Source of the DNA: a virus
Length of the DNA: 64,000 bases
IMG/VR virus record: IMGVR_UViG_3300017971_000250
Coordinates: 20,920-84,919 of that record
Direction: 5' to 3' (one strand)
Every line of letters starts with the position of its first letter. Position 1 is the stretch's first letter. This document shows positions 55,935 to 63,884 of the stretch, one piece after another. The notes under the pieces were generated by a model that was not told the origin of the DNA, made no database searches, and was given only the letters and a program-made list of their open reading frames with translations. A program made the position numbers and the translations under genes.

Positions 55935-58800
55935 CTACCGGCTCCTTCTTCTTGCGCCCGGATCCGTTATCCCGCCCCTCCTCCATCTCGACAAAGAGAC
56001 GGCGTTCGAACTCCTCCTCTAGCGCATCCCGGACAGCGAGGATCGCCTGCAGCGGTCCGACCTCCAGCCGCTTCATCATTCCGTCTCCAGGATTCATGTC
56101 CTGGTTCTTCGCCGCCTCGGCGACCTGGAGCGTGAATGGGACATTCACGTCGATGCCGGTCACCGGGGGAAGCTCGCGGCCGACGATGTCGCCGATGATC
56201 TCGCGCGCCAGCCACGGGCTCATTCCGCCCGTGCGCTCCGCCGCCATCAGCACCCGGATCAGGTCCTGGTCGTCGGTGACGTTCGGCCCCTGCGAGACGA
56301 ACTTGTGGTAGACGATCCCCATTGCGGGAAAGAGGAACTTGTTGATCCAGTTATCGAAGGCAAGCCGCTCGGGAGCGAAGATTTGCTCGTCGGCCAGCTT
56401 CCGGCTCGCGTCGGCGGTCGCGCGGGTGTAGTCGTCTGAATTGCCCGAAATCAAGACGCGTCCATTGCGACGCGTAACGAGCGTTCCGTTCGGAACTGTG
56501 AAGCATGTCACTTTGCCAGAGTACGGGACAGTCCGGATCTGTTTTCGTGCCTGAAGAAGATGCCTGCTGTCACGATGCCCGTAGGAAATCCATCGAATGC
56601 TCCGATTCTCGCCCCGATCTTCTTCGCGTGTCGTGAGTGCGTACCCAAGCCGGAGTGCGATCTCATGTAATTGATCGCTTAGCACTCTTGATGTCGTCGA
56701 GTAGACGAAAGCGTCTTCCGTCCCAAGCGGAGGACGGTTTCCGTCGCCCTCGATCATTGCGTTGAGAAGACTCTCGATCTGTTCCTGTTCCAGGTCTAAC
56801 ACCCACCGAGGAAGGCGCTTATTAGAGCAGCCTACACCGCAATTCTCACGCAACCACTCCCACAACCCACTATGACAGATTGTCAGACTGTATTGCCCTG
56901 GACGGCCTTCGGTTCGACTAGGATCGAAGCCGAGTCGTTTGAGAACATCCACCATCCTCTCCAAAACCTCACCCTCGTTCTGTGAGAGCATGATCGGTCC
57001 ACGCCGTTCTGTCGTAGACCCCTCGGAGATAAAATAACCTAGGAATTGCAAAAACGCGTCCATGGACACGTCACGATTCGCATACTTCACTACCGCACGC
57101 TCTGCACGCTCGGTATCCCGATGCGGATTCTTGGACGGAGGCGATGCCCCGTCACGGCCGTTAATACGACCGCCTGGGGGAATCGCAAACCGTTCTATCT
57201 TTCTCCCTCTCCAAGACGCGGAGACTGGAATCTCCATGCAGCCACCATTTCCTCGCAAGCATTCGGTCGCAAGAGTGTCGGCGGCGAGAAATTCCCATGG
57301 CTTCGGCGTCCGCGACATAGCAGCGGTCGGACGCGTCCAAAAACGGTGATTCGGCGTAACCATCGCATCGATTCCACGATTCTGTAGATGGAGCAACTCC
57401 CCTTCAAAACTATAGCTGTGCCGTTCTGTAGGCACTTGATATTCTAATGCCCCCGATGCCGTGTTCATGGTCGCTACCGCCACACCATCCGCAACATCCT
57501 CGAATCGCTTCCAACCCACCTCGGTGAGGTATTCCGTGTCCTCCGAATGACATCCTCCGATGAAGATAGGCGGCAGCCGGAACGCCTCGCGGATCTTGTC
57601 GCGGTTCGCAGCGCCGTACTCCTGGAACATCATGTCGCGCATTTGCTCGTTGGTGAGCGGTTTGATTTCGAGCTTGATCTGACCCGTGTCCGTCCCGTCC
57701 TGAAGCTGCGACGGCTCGCCTTCGAGGATCAGGAACCGGCTCCAGTTTGCGGAGCCCTGAATCTGCGTCTGGACGAACTCACGGATCCGCTTCACCGAGC
57801 CGGAGGTGAGACGGCCGTTCGAGACGGTGATCGCCATCGACGGGATGTTGTTATTGCGCAGGGTCGTGAAGTTGACCTCCTCGGCGGAGCGGTCCCCCAT
57901 GATAGTGATCAGATTCCCGAGCCAGCGCGGCAGCCCGTAAGGGGTACGCGGAGAATGGTTGCAGAAGTAGATCAACTCATTGGCGCGCTTCTCGGGCTCC
58001 AGCTTCTCCCCATCAGGAGCGAACTTTCCGGTCTCCGCGTCCAGATCGCGCGGGTCCCCAAATTGCTTGAACCAGACCGGCTTGTCATTCGTCCCGACGG
58101 GCGGGACGACGACGTAGCGGCGGAAGTAGCGCTTCACCTTGACGTTTCTGATCTCGCGTGAGCCGTTATCTGTCAGCATCGCCATCGCCTGCTCCGTTTC
58201 GACCAGCTCGCGCCCCATGTGCGCCAGCCGGATACGGTAGCCGGGGACGTAGTTGAGGAATTGGATTTCGCCACTGACCGGACCCCGGATGACTTCCCAT
58301 CCTCCAAAACCGATCGACTCACGATCACGGCGCGTCTTCGAGCGTAGCTCGACGAATGTATCCTCGGCACTGCAATTGGCAAAGAAGTTAGTCAGTCGGG
58401 TGCGCTCGGCCTTGACTGCGATCTTGAGCCGATCGGGGCATTCGGGATCGTCGGTGTTGACGAGGCGCTGGAAAGCATGCCCGAAGCCCTCGATGTTGAC
58501 GACCATGACGTCGATGCACTTCCCAAGGTGAGCGGACTGCTCTGGTAGCATCGCCAAGACCAGTGGCTCGAATGGCGGGGAGATGACCTCGTTGCGGGAC
58601 ATCGATCCGAATCCCTCAGAGGGAAACGTACGTGGCCGCCCACTCGTCGCGGTTCCTTTCTCGATACCGACCGGCCCAATGATGAAGGCTCGCGCGGCAC
58701 CGCTCGCCCGCTTCTGCATTTCGGCCGCTTCGGTTCCCGGCTGCGGATTGCCTTCGCCCGGAACTGCGCGCCGCCTTGCTTTCGTCTCTTTGCTGGACAC
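55915..58800 (-). CDS. Portal protein containing an intein
   Basis: 961-residue precursor from GTG 58800 (AGGAGGGAAGCC upstream). Portal extein N-terminal part: EVISPPFEPLVLAMLPEQSA, GGWEVIRGPVSGEIQF, NHSPRTPYGLPRWLGNL, EEVNFTTLRNNNIPSMAIT, and EYGAANRDKIREAFRLPPIFIGG. It resumes after the intein with SDDYTRATADASRKLADEQI and a helical clip/crown region. Removing residues 417-787 gives a 590-residue portal of normal size. The insertion falls in the conserved loop before the Asp-Asp-Tyr-Thr-Arg helix. Encoded between terminase and the MuF gene, the standard order. Confidence 0.92.
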   Translation of the reverse strand: MSSKETKARRRAVPGEGNPQPGTEAAEMQKRASGAARAFIIGPVGIEKGTATSGRPRTFPSEGFGSMSRNEVISPPFEPLVLAMLPEQSAHLGKCIDVMVVNIEGFGHAFQRLVNTDDPECPDRLKIAVKAERTRLTNFFANCSAEDTFVELRSKTRRDRESIGFGGWEVIRGPVSGEIQFLNYVPGYRIRLAHMGRELVETEQAMAMLTDNGSREIRNVKVKRYFRRYVVVPPVGTNDKPVWFKQFGDPRDLDAETGKFAPDGEKLEPEKRANELIYFCNHSPRTPYGLPRWLGNLITIMGDRSAEEVNFTTLRNNNIPSMAITVSNGRLTSGSVKRIREFVQTQIQGSANWSRFLILEGEPSQLQDGTDTGQIKLEIKPLTNEQMRDMMFQEYGAANRDKIREAFRLPPIFIGGCHSEDTEYLTEVGWKRFEDVADGVAVATMNTASGALEYQVPTERHSYSFEGELLHLQNRGIDAMVTPNHRFWTRPTAAMSRTPKPWEFLAADTLATECLRGNGGCMEIPVSASWRGRKIERFAIPPGGRINGRDGASPPSKNPHRDTERAERAVVKYANRDVSMDAFLQFLGYFISEGSTTERRGPIMLSQNEGEVLERMVDVLKRLGFDPSRTEGRPGQYSLTICHSGLWEWLRENCGVGCSNKRLPRWVLDLEQEQIESLLNAMIEGDGNRPPLGTEDAFVYSTTSRVLSDQLHEIALRLGYALTTREEDRGENRSIRWISYGHRDSRHLLQARKQIRTVPYSGKVTCFTVPNGTLVTRRNGRVLISGNSDDYTRATADASRKLADEQIFAPERLAFDNWINKFLFPAMGIVYHKFVSQGPNVTDDQDLIRVLMAAERTGGMSPWLAREIIGDIVGRELPPVTGIDVNVPFTLQVAEAAKNQDMNPGDGMMKRLEVGPLQAILAVRDALEEEFERRLFVEMEEGRDNGSGRKKKEPVGGRLAD
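56440..57552 (-). other. Intein with LAGLIDADG homing endonuclease in the portal protein (371 residues)
   Basis: The intein begins with Cys (CHSEDTEYLTEVGWKRFEDV) and ends VTRRNGRVLISGN before Ser+1. Block B is AMVTPNHRFW (66-69). Two LAGLIDADG motifs are present: FLQFLGYFISEG (about 167-178) and LLNAMIEGDGN (about 262-272), each with an acidic residue, so the endonuclease may be active. The residue before the terminal Asn is Gly instead of His. The coding sequence is more AT-rich than the portal extein, consistent with later acquisition. Confidence 0.92.
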
Positions 58801-58810
58801 GGCTTCCCTC

Positions 58811-60331
58811 CTAGATCAGCCCCGGCTCCTCGCGGGGCTCCATCGCGCGCCCGGTGCGCGCCTCGGATGCGTGAATCGCCAGGTCGGTCGCGTCGAACAA
58901 GTCGTCGGGCGAGGTATCATCGCCTCGGAAGAGCACCAGGTGATCGATGAGATCGGTGTGCGCGCCCCGAACGAAGTGGACGTTTCCCGCTTCGGTGCGC
59001 GCGGAGAGCTTCGCTGCCCTGATCGGCTTGTTCTTGTTCGTGATCTGTGGGTAGGCATTGAGCCAGGGTGCCTGGCGACGCACCTCCTGGAACTGCGCCT
59101 TCTGATACGCATTCGATTCGATCGCGGTTCGATTCGGCCGGTAGCGCTTCCCGAACTCGATAATCTTCTCGGTCTGCTTGTGGAACGGCAGCCCCTGCTT
59201 CTCGTAGAACGTCCACACCCAAATATCGTCCCATCGTTGCGGGACACGGCCGATCACAACAATCGCAAACTTGTCGGCCCGCTTCGAATCGCCGATCGCC
59301 AGGTCGACGCCCATGAAGATTTCGACGTCGTGAGGCGAGGGGAAGTCAGCAGCGTCGACCTGGTGCAGGTCTCCGAGCGGGAAGTAGGAGCCCTTCATCG
59401 GGTCATAGTTGCAGAGCCATTGCGAAGCAAAGATCACAGTGCCGACTTTGCGTCGCTTGCGCTCGATCCAGTCGCGCGGATAGCGATCCGGCCAAACGGG
59501 GGTCCCATTCGGCTTCACGATTGGGATCACGAGCGTGCGCTCTTTCATATCGGTCTGCAGGAAGTGCCACCAGAGGTCGTCGATCTGATACGGGGTGCCG
59601 TTGTAGTGTTTCTGTCCGCACTCCGGATCGTCAGGGTAGGCGGCCGGAGGGAGCCCGCAGGGATCCAGCACGCGGTCGTGCCATTCCTGGAGCCGCTTGC
59701 GTTGGTAGGCGGTCGCTGAGTTTTCCTCCTCGACCAGGTCGTCGCCGAAGATGATGCGGTAGTGCTTCGAGGCGACCGCGCCCTCAACGCCGACGGTATT
59801 GATGGTCGGCGTGACGCGCTTCCGGGCAACGCCCGCGACGTCGATTGCCTCCTCGGTCCAGCGATACTCACCAACGAAGTCGCCAAAGATCTCGCGTAGC
59901 TTCTCGTTCGATTCGAAATGCCCTTTGATCTCGCCGAGCATATCCATCGAGTTGCCGTGCTTCTTGGAGCCGATCAGGATGGTGGTTTCGCGGTTGCGAA
60001 TGACCGCGCCGATCGATTTGACGACCGTGCGCATCGTCGTCTTGCCGGAGCCCCGGAAGGCCAGCACCAGGTCCTCGCGGTGCCGGGCGGTGTGGGCAAG
60101 CATCCGATCGTGAAGGCCGCGACGGATCTTGTAACCGAGGACCTCGGTCGCCAAGACGTCGTCGCGGCCAGCAAGAACCGCACGACGAATCAGGGAGTTT
60201 TTCGTCTCCCTGATCCCTTCGTGAACCCGGACTAGCTCATCGCGGCCCGCCTTCTTGAATCGCTCCGACTCGAGGGTGCGGACGAAATCCAAACCGGGAT
60301 GCGCAACGAGTGATGGCTTGCCTGCTGGCAT
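58811..60331 (-). CDS. Terminase large subunit
   Basis: 506 residues, ATG 60331. ATPase domain: Walker A LAFRGSGKTT (about 90-99), Walker B RIIFGDDLVEEE (192-203) and a coupling-like region downstream. The RNase H-like nuclease shows acidic residues in FMGVDLAIGDSK (D343), TAIESNAYQKAQ (E405) and DDLFDATDLAIHA near the C-terminus. It packages DNA through the portal encoded immediately downstream. Confidence 0.92.
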   Translation of the reverse strand: MPAGKPSLVAHPGLDFVRTLESERFKKAGRDELVRVHEGIRETKNSLIRRAVLAGRDDVLATEVLGYKIRRGLHDRMLAHTARHREDLVLAFRGSGKTTMRTVVKSIGAVIRNRETTILIGSKKHGNSMDMLGEIKGHFESNEKLREIFGDFVGEYRWTEEAIDVAGVARKRVTPTINTVGVEGAVASKHYRIIFGDDLVEEENSATAYQRKRLQEWHDRVLDPCGLPPAAYPDDPECGQKHYNGTPYQIDDLWWHFLQTDMKERTLVIPIVKPNGTPVWPDRYPRDWIERKRRKVGTVIFASQWLCNYDPMKGSYFPLGDLHQVDAADFPSPHDVEIFMGVDLAIGDSKRADKFAIVVIGRVPQRWDDIWVWTFYEKQGLPFHKQTEKIIEFGKRYRPNRTAIESNAYQKAQFQEVRRQAPWLNAYPQITNKNKPIRAAKLSARTEAGNVHFVRGAHTDLIDHLVLFRGDDTSPDDLFDATDLAIHASEARTGRAMEPREEPGLI

Positions 60332-60357
60332 GGAGCCTCACCTCCCGTCGGCCCGGT

Positions 60358-60735
60358 CTAGAAAACGGCCACGTCGATGTCGATCTTCGGATTCGTCCCC
60401 GTCAGCGTATGCACGGCAATGAAAAAGATCCGACCACGATTCTCGAACGTGATCACACCAGCCGCCGTCCCGAGGTCCTTCTCTGCGATGTCGGGATCGG
60501 CAACCCAGTCTGCAAGCACGTCGTCCCAAAAGAGCGGTCGGAGCTTCAGACTCGTCAGAGAGCCGCTGGCCAGGCGCGCACGCGCGTGACCGTACATATA
60601 CTCCGACGCCTGCACTCCGGCCGAGAGGGTCGAGGTCGTGATCGGGATCGTGTCAGCCGCTGCGACGGCGCGCCGATGAATCGCCCAGTCCGGCAGCTTC
60701 GCCGGGACGTTGTGTGATGTCGAGAGTCCAGGCAC
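60358..60735 (-). CDS. Small unknown protein next to the terminase
   Basis: 125 residues from GTG 60735. Beta-rich (ADTIPITTSTLSAGVQASEY, AGVITFENRGRIFFIAVHT, TGTNPKIDIDVAVF). Not recognised; could be a small virion or decoration protein. It is encoded between the 60744-61049 gene and the terminase large subunit. Confidence 0.65.
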   Translation of the reverse strand: MPGLSTSHNVPAKLPDWAIHRRAVAAADTIPITTSTLSAGVQASEYMYGHARARLASGSLTSLKLRPLFWDDVLADWVADPDIAEKDLGTAAGVITFENRGRIFFIAVHTLTGTNPKIDIDVAVF

Positions 60736-60743
60736 GGGTCAGC

Positions 60744-61049
60744 CTATCCCCACGCCATCCACTTGATGTGCTCGGCGCTGGCGTTGATATCGGCATCGAC
60801 GCCAATGTCGAAGCCATCCGCCTGCGGCGCGATGCCGTTGGCGACGGTCGTCACGAGCGCGCCGGTTCCGGCCGCCAGCTCCTTGTAGACCTCGCCGTCA
60901 ATGAACGAGTCGATCCACGTCCCCTTGTCTCCGCTGGTGATATTGTAGACCTCAACGCGCTTCGGCGTGAACCCGAGTCCGCGCACTTCGATCTTCGCGC
61001 CGGTCCCGACAACGCCACCAGAGGCCATCTGTACACTCGGGCTTCCCAT
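60744..61049 (-). CDS. Small unknown structural-type protein
   Basis: 101 residues, ATG 61049 with AGGAGGATCGAGGAA upstream. Beta-rich (GTGAKIEVRGLGFTPKRVEV, GTWIDSFIDGEVYKEL, DGFDIGVDADINASAEHI), a pattern seen in small phage virion proteins. Function unknown. Confidence 0.67.
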   Translation of the reverse strand: MGSPSVQMASGGVVGTGAKIEVRGLGFTPKRVEVYNITSGDKGTWIDSFIDGEVYKELAAGTGALVTTVANGIAPQADGFDIGVDADINASAEHIKWMAWG

Positions 61050-61138
61050 TTCCTCGATCCTCCTCTTAGGTCAATCTGCGAATCTGAGCACGGCTGCTCA
61101 CCGCTCAAAACGCTACACCCGAACAACCTCTGCGTCAA

Positions 61139-61888
61139 TCATTCGGGAGGGGCCGTAGCTTTGCTCCGACGCACCAGGTTCCTGCGGAGCTTCACGCGCG
61201 CGCCCTTCGCGCGGTCGGCTCCGCGTCCAGCTATCCGCCTGCGGCGCTCGGTCTGATCGATGCGGTCGCCGTTGCCGCCGTCCGTCTCGATCGAAATCAC
61301 CCGACCGCTATCTTTATTTTCGGTCCCCGCATCGCCGACCAGGCGCTGGAGGCGGTTGAGTGCTCCCAATTCCTGCCGGACTAGCTCGCGCATCTTGTGA
61401 GGAGGAAGCTCGGCGATGAACTCGCCTTTGAGGATTTCGCGCCGTTGGGGAGCCTTCTGGAGGACGCCGAACTCCTGACCCCGCATCATCACCCGGTCCA
61501 GGATTTCACTCTTCGCCTTGACCGCACCGACGACGACGTGGGCAGTCTTGGGCTCCTTGCCAAAGCGCTCGATCGCGTCGTTCAGATCGCGGATGCAGCC
61601 TTCCTGGCGCAGGACGTAGTCGGCGAAGACCTCATTGGTCGGCCGTCCCATCGAAACGATCTCGGCATCCCGGACCGCCTTGCGCAAGACCTCGACGGCT
61701 TCGATCGGCCAGCTTTGCTCCTCGGCAATCGTCTCGTCGCTTTCCCCGTTGGCGATGGAGGCCCGTATCGTGGCGAGGTGCTGACGCAAGGTGGTGTCGC
61801 CTAGCTCGGTCCGTAGCCGCTCCAGGGTGAGCGGAACCGTGACGGCTCCCGGGGGACTGCCCGCTGGCGGGACGGATGCTGACGCCAT
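61139..61888 (-). CDS. Terminase small subunit candidate
   Basis: 249 residues, ATG 61888 with AGGAGGTATCG upstream. Helical, with a probable HTH: LRQHLATIRASIANGESDET, IAEEQSWPIEAVEVLRKAV. A central helical region (YVLRQEGCIRDLNDAIERFG, EILDRVMMRGQEF) could oligomerise and the C-terminus is very basic (RRRRIAGRGADRAKGARV). It is the first gene of the long leftward operon, two small genes before the large subunit, where the small subunit is expected. No family-specific motif was identified. Confidence 0.68.
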   Translation of the reverse strand: MASASVPPAGSPPGAVTVPLTLERLRTELGDTTLRQHLATIRASIANGESDETIAEEQSWPIEAVEVLRKAVRDAEIVSMGRPTNEVFADYVLRQEGCIRDLNDAIERFGKEPKTAHVVVGAVKAKSEILDRVMMRGQEFGVLQKAPQRREILKGEFIAELPPHKMRELVRQELGALNRLQRLVGDAGTENKDSGRVISIETDGGNGDRIDQTERRRRIAGRGADRAKGARVKLRRNLVRRSKATAPPE

Positions 61889-62194
61889 CGATACCTCCTG
61901 GACGGCAGCCTACCCTAGCGGCGGCACGCGGCACAAGCCCCGAGGCGACCCGGGGCCGCCGAGCACGGCCCCGGGCATGGGAGTGAGTGATGGCGGCCGC
62001 CTTGACCGCCCTGGCTACCTTCGAGGTTCGCTACGCCCTGATCATACCGCGCCCCCGGCCCCGGACACAATCCGCCAAATTTCGCCCGGCCGCGAGCCCG
62101 TAACTGGCGGGGTCCGTAGGCGATAGCAGAAAGTTGCGGGAGGGACGAAGATTTCTCTTTACCTCCTGGGGGTTCGAGGCGATAATGATGGTGG
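61889..62194. other. Divergent intergenic region between the leftward virion operon and the rightward early genes
   Basis: About 300 bases with no gene. It holds a leftward promoter candidate (62041-62070), a GCCCCG/CGGGGC hairpin at 61937-61956 in the putative leader of the leftward transcript, and the upstream half of the rightward cassette promoter. Confidence 0.65.
62041..62070 (-). promoter_or_regulatory. Candidate leftward promoter of the virion operon
   Basis: Minus strand -35-like TTGTGT (62065-62070), 18-base spacer, -10-like TATGAT (62041-62046). It lies about 150 bases before the small-terminase start and differs from the early cassette, so it may belong to another expression class. 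Confidence 0.5.
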
Positions 62195-62231
62195 TTGAGG
62201 GAAGGGACCCCGACCGGAAGGAGGAGCCGAG
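62094..62231 (+). promoter_or_regulatory. Conserved early promoter cassette, copy 2 (rightward)
   Basis: -35 TTTACC (62158-62163), 17-base spacer, -10 GATAAT (62181-62186), upstream block GGCGATAGCAGAAAGTTG and downstream leader ending in AAGGAGGAGCCGAG before an ATG at 62232. It matches copies at 11.5 kb (opposite strand) and 63.8 kb. Confidence 0.83.
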
Positions 62232-62644
62232 ATGAAGGCAACGAGGCAGGCGAAGGGGAACCGGGACGAGACGACGCCGACGGGGCGAAGCGGCAACGCA
62301 CCTGGGTGCGCGAGGTGACCGCCCTGATCAAAGAGCCGGTCGCCAAGGTCCTCAACCAGGACCCCAAGGACATGAAGCTGCGCTGGAGCCAGACGGCCGG
62401 TTGCGCCTGCGGCTGCTCGCCTGGCTGGATCGTTTCGGATTCCTGGACGATGGACACGGTTTGGGTCGACGTTCTCGACCCCGAGGAGCAAGCCCGGAAG
62501 GCCCGCACGAAGGTTCGCAACGAAATCATGGAGGCCGCGCACAAGGCCGCCGATGAAGCTGGAGAGGCCGCCGCCGCCGAGGCCCGCACGAAGACCCAGG
62601 CCGCCGAGGCCGCCCTGACCGAGATCGAATTCGTCAACTGCTAG
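62195..62644 (+). CDS. Early gene product, reading frame probably shifted near its start
   Basis: The only well-placed start, ATG 62232 behind AAGGAGGAGCCGAG, opens a frame that stops at 62318 after 28 codons. The main open frame (one base back, -1) runs to 62644 and encodes WVREVTALIKEPVAKVLNQD, TAGCACGCSPGWIVSDSW (Cys-rich) and an Ala/Glu-rich helical end. In that frame only TTG 62195 or internal GTG codons could start. A small indel or a frameshift between 62235 and 62315 would join them. No canonical slippery heptamer is seen. Function unknown. Confidence 0.55.
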   Translation: MREGTPTGRRSRDEGNEAGEGEPGRDDADGAKRQRTWVREVTALIKEPVAKVLNQDPKDMKLRWSQTAGCACGCSPGWIVSDSWTMDTVWVDVLDPEEQARKARTKVRNEIMEAAHKAADEAGEAAAAEARTKTQAAEAALTEIEFVNC

Positions 62645-62673
62645 CCGCGCGGGAGCGCGGGGAGGGAAACGAG

Positions 62674-63135
62674 ATGGCCAGTGAATTTGAACGCCTGCAG
62701 ATAAAATACGAGAGCGTCGATGCCCTCGTCGGAGTCCTCCAGGATGCCGCCACGCGGCTGCGCGACCTGAATGCCGCCGAGCCGGACGACCCGGACACCT
62801 TCACTCCAATGCTGCGCAAGATCGAGGAACTTCTGGACGGCTCCCCGGACGGATTGGTTGAGCTAGCCAGGGACTTGGAGGCCGCGCGCGACGATGCGCG
62901 CGAGCGCCTTCACGACGAGGTCACCCTCGCCTGGCTACCCGGCCCGAACGCCGAGACGCCCGAGGAGCACCCGTTCGAGGCGCGCGCCGACTCGCTCCAC
63001 GAAGGCAAGCGCTGCGCGCGCAACCTGGTCTTCAGTGGGGCGGCCCGGGAGGTCCTGGTGACGCGCGGGGGAGTGACCCTGCACCGCGTCCAGCGCCAAG
63101 GCGACGACGTGATCGAGATACCGACGAAGGGTTGA
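62674..63135 (+). CDS. Early unknown protein, paralogue 1
   Basis: 153 residues, ATG 62674 with GGGGAGGGAAACGAG upstream; a perfect GGGA-loop hairpin (62645-62660) precedes it. The sequence is helical then beta: SEFERLQIKYESVDALVGVL, DEVTLAWLPGPNAETPEEH, CARNLVFSGAAREVLV, GVTLHRVQR. It shares length and landmarks (EFER, WLPGP, AAREV, final EIP) with the next gene. Family not recognised; early expression is inferred from the cassette promoter. Confidence 0.72.
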   Translation: MASEFERLQIKYESVDALVGVLQDAATRLRDLNAAEPDDPDTFTPMLRKIEELLDGSPDGLVELARDLEAARDDARERLHDEVTLAWLPGPNAETPEEHPFEARADSLHEGKRCARNLVFSGAAREVLVTRGGVTLHRVQRQGDDVIEIPTKG

Positions 63136-63201
63136 CGTCGGCTACAATGCAAGAATCCGCGTGGCCGCTAGGGGTCGCGCGCTACCGAGGAGGGAAGGAA
63201 G

Positions 63202-63663
63202 ATGTCGCGGAACGAGTTTGAGAGGAAGATGTCGATTTGCGACCACCTCAATATGCTGATCGGCGCGTTCAATACGGCGCGGGAGCACTGCGTCACGATC
63301 AACGGGCTGCTACCCGAGAACCCCGATTATCTGGATCCCGTGATCGCCCGAATCGATCAGGTCCTCCACACCGAGCCCTACAACCTCATGCAGCGACTCC
63401 AGGACATCCAGCAAGAGCGGCAGGACCTTTGGGATGAGCTTCAGGCGCAGGTCGATCTGGAATGGCTCCCGGGACCCGACTCCGAATTCCCGGGCGGGAT
63501 GGATCCCTTCTACGCCGTCGCCGCCGACCTGGACGCTGGACGACGCGACGCGCGCGATATGGTCTACGCCGACGCCGCGCGCGAGGTGAAGATATCGCGG
63601 AACGGAAACCTGATCGGGACCGTGACGAAGATCGACGGCAAGGTGGTCGAGATTCCTGCTTAG
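63202..63663 (+). CDS. Early unknown protein, paralogue 2
   Basis: 153 residues, ATG 63202 with GAGGAGGGAAGGAAG upstream. Landmarks RNEFERKMSICDHLNMLIGA, VDLEWLPGPDSEFPGG, ARDMVYADAAREVKI and a final VVEIPA parallel the preceding gene residue for residue in order, indicating a tandem duplication. Unknown function. Confidence 0.72.
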   Translation: MSRNEFERKMSICDHLNMLIGAFNTAREHCVTINGLLPENPDYLDPVIARIDQVLHTEPYNLMQRLQDIQQERQDLWDELQAQVDLEWLPGPDSEFPGGMDPFYAVAADLDAGRRDARDMVYADAAREVKISRNGNLIGTVTKIDGKVVEIPA

Positions 63664-63684
63664 CGTCGGACCTAACCCCCCGAC

Positions 63685-63743
63685 GCCGCCACCCGCCCTG
63701 AACCCTGGTGGTTCCTCCGGGGAAGGGGCGGGCGGCATTATTT
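63685..63743 (+). terminator. Probable rho-independent terminator after paralogue 2
   Basis: GCCGCC...CGCCC pairs with GGGCGGGCGGC across about 50 bases with one bulge, followed by ATTATTTCT. It lies between the stop at 63663 and the next cassette promoter, where a transcript end is expected. Confidence 0.6.
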
Positions 63744-63759
63744 CTAGGCCGCTATCTGG

Positions 63760-63884
63760 CGGCGTCCCTACGAGATAGGAGAAAGTTGCGGGGAGGGCGA
63801 AGACTTCTCTTTACTTTCGACCGCCCCGGTCCGATAATGATGGTGGTTGGGGAAGGGACCCCGGCCGGAACCGAGGAGGAACCG
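63760..63884 (+). promoter_or_regulatory. Conserved early promoter cassette, copy 3 (rightward)
   Basis: -35 TTTACT (63810-63815), 17-base spacer, -10 GATAAT (63833-63838), leader GGTGGTTGGGGAAGGGACCC and GAGGAGGAACCG before ATG 63885. Upstream GAGAAAGTTGCGGGGAGGG matches the other two copies. Confidence 0.83.

Noticed and set aside
63120-63201. Promoter with TACAAT before paralogue 2
   Set aside because: No -35 at suitable spacing; the gene is probably read from the 62.1 kb cassette.
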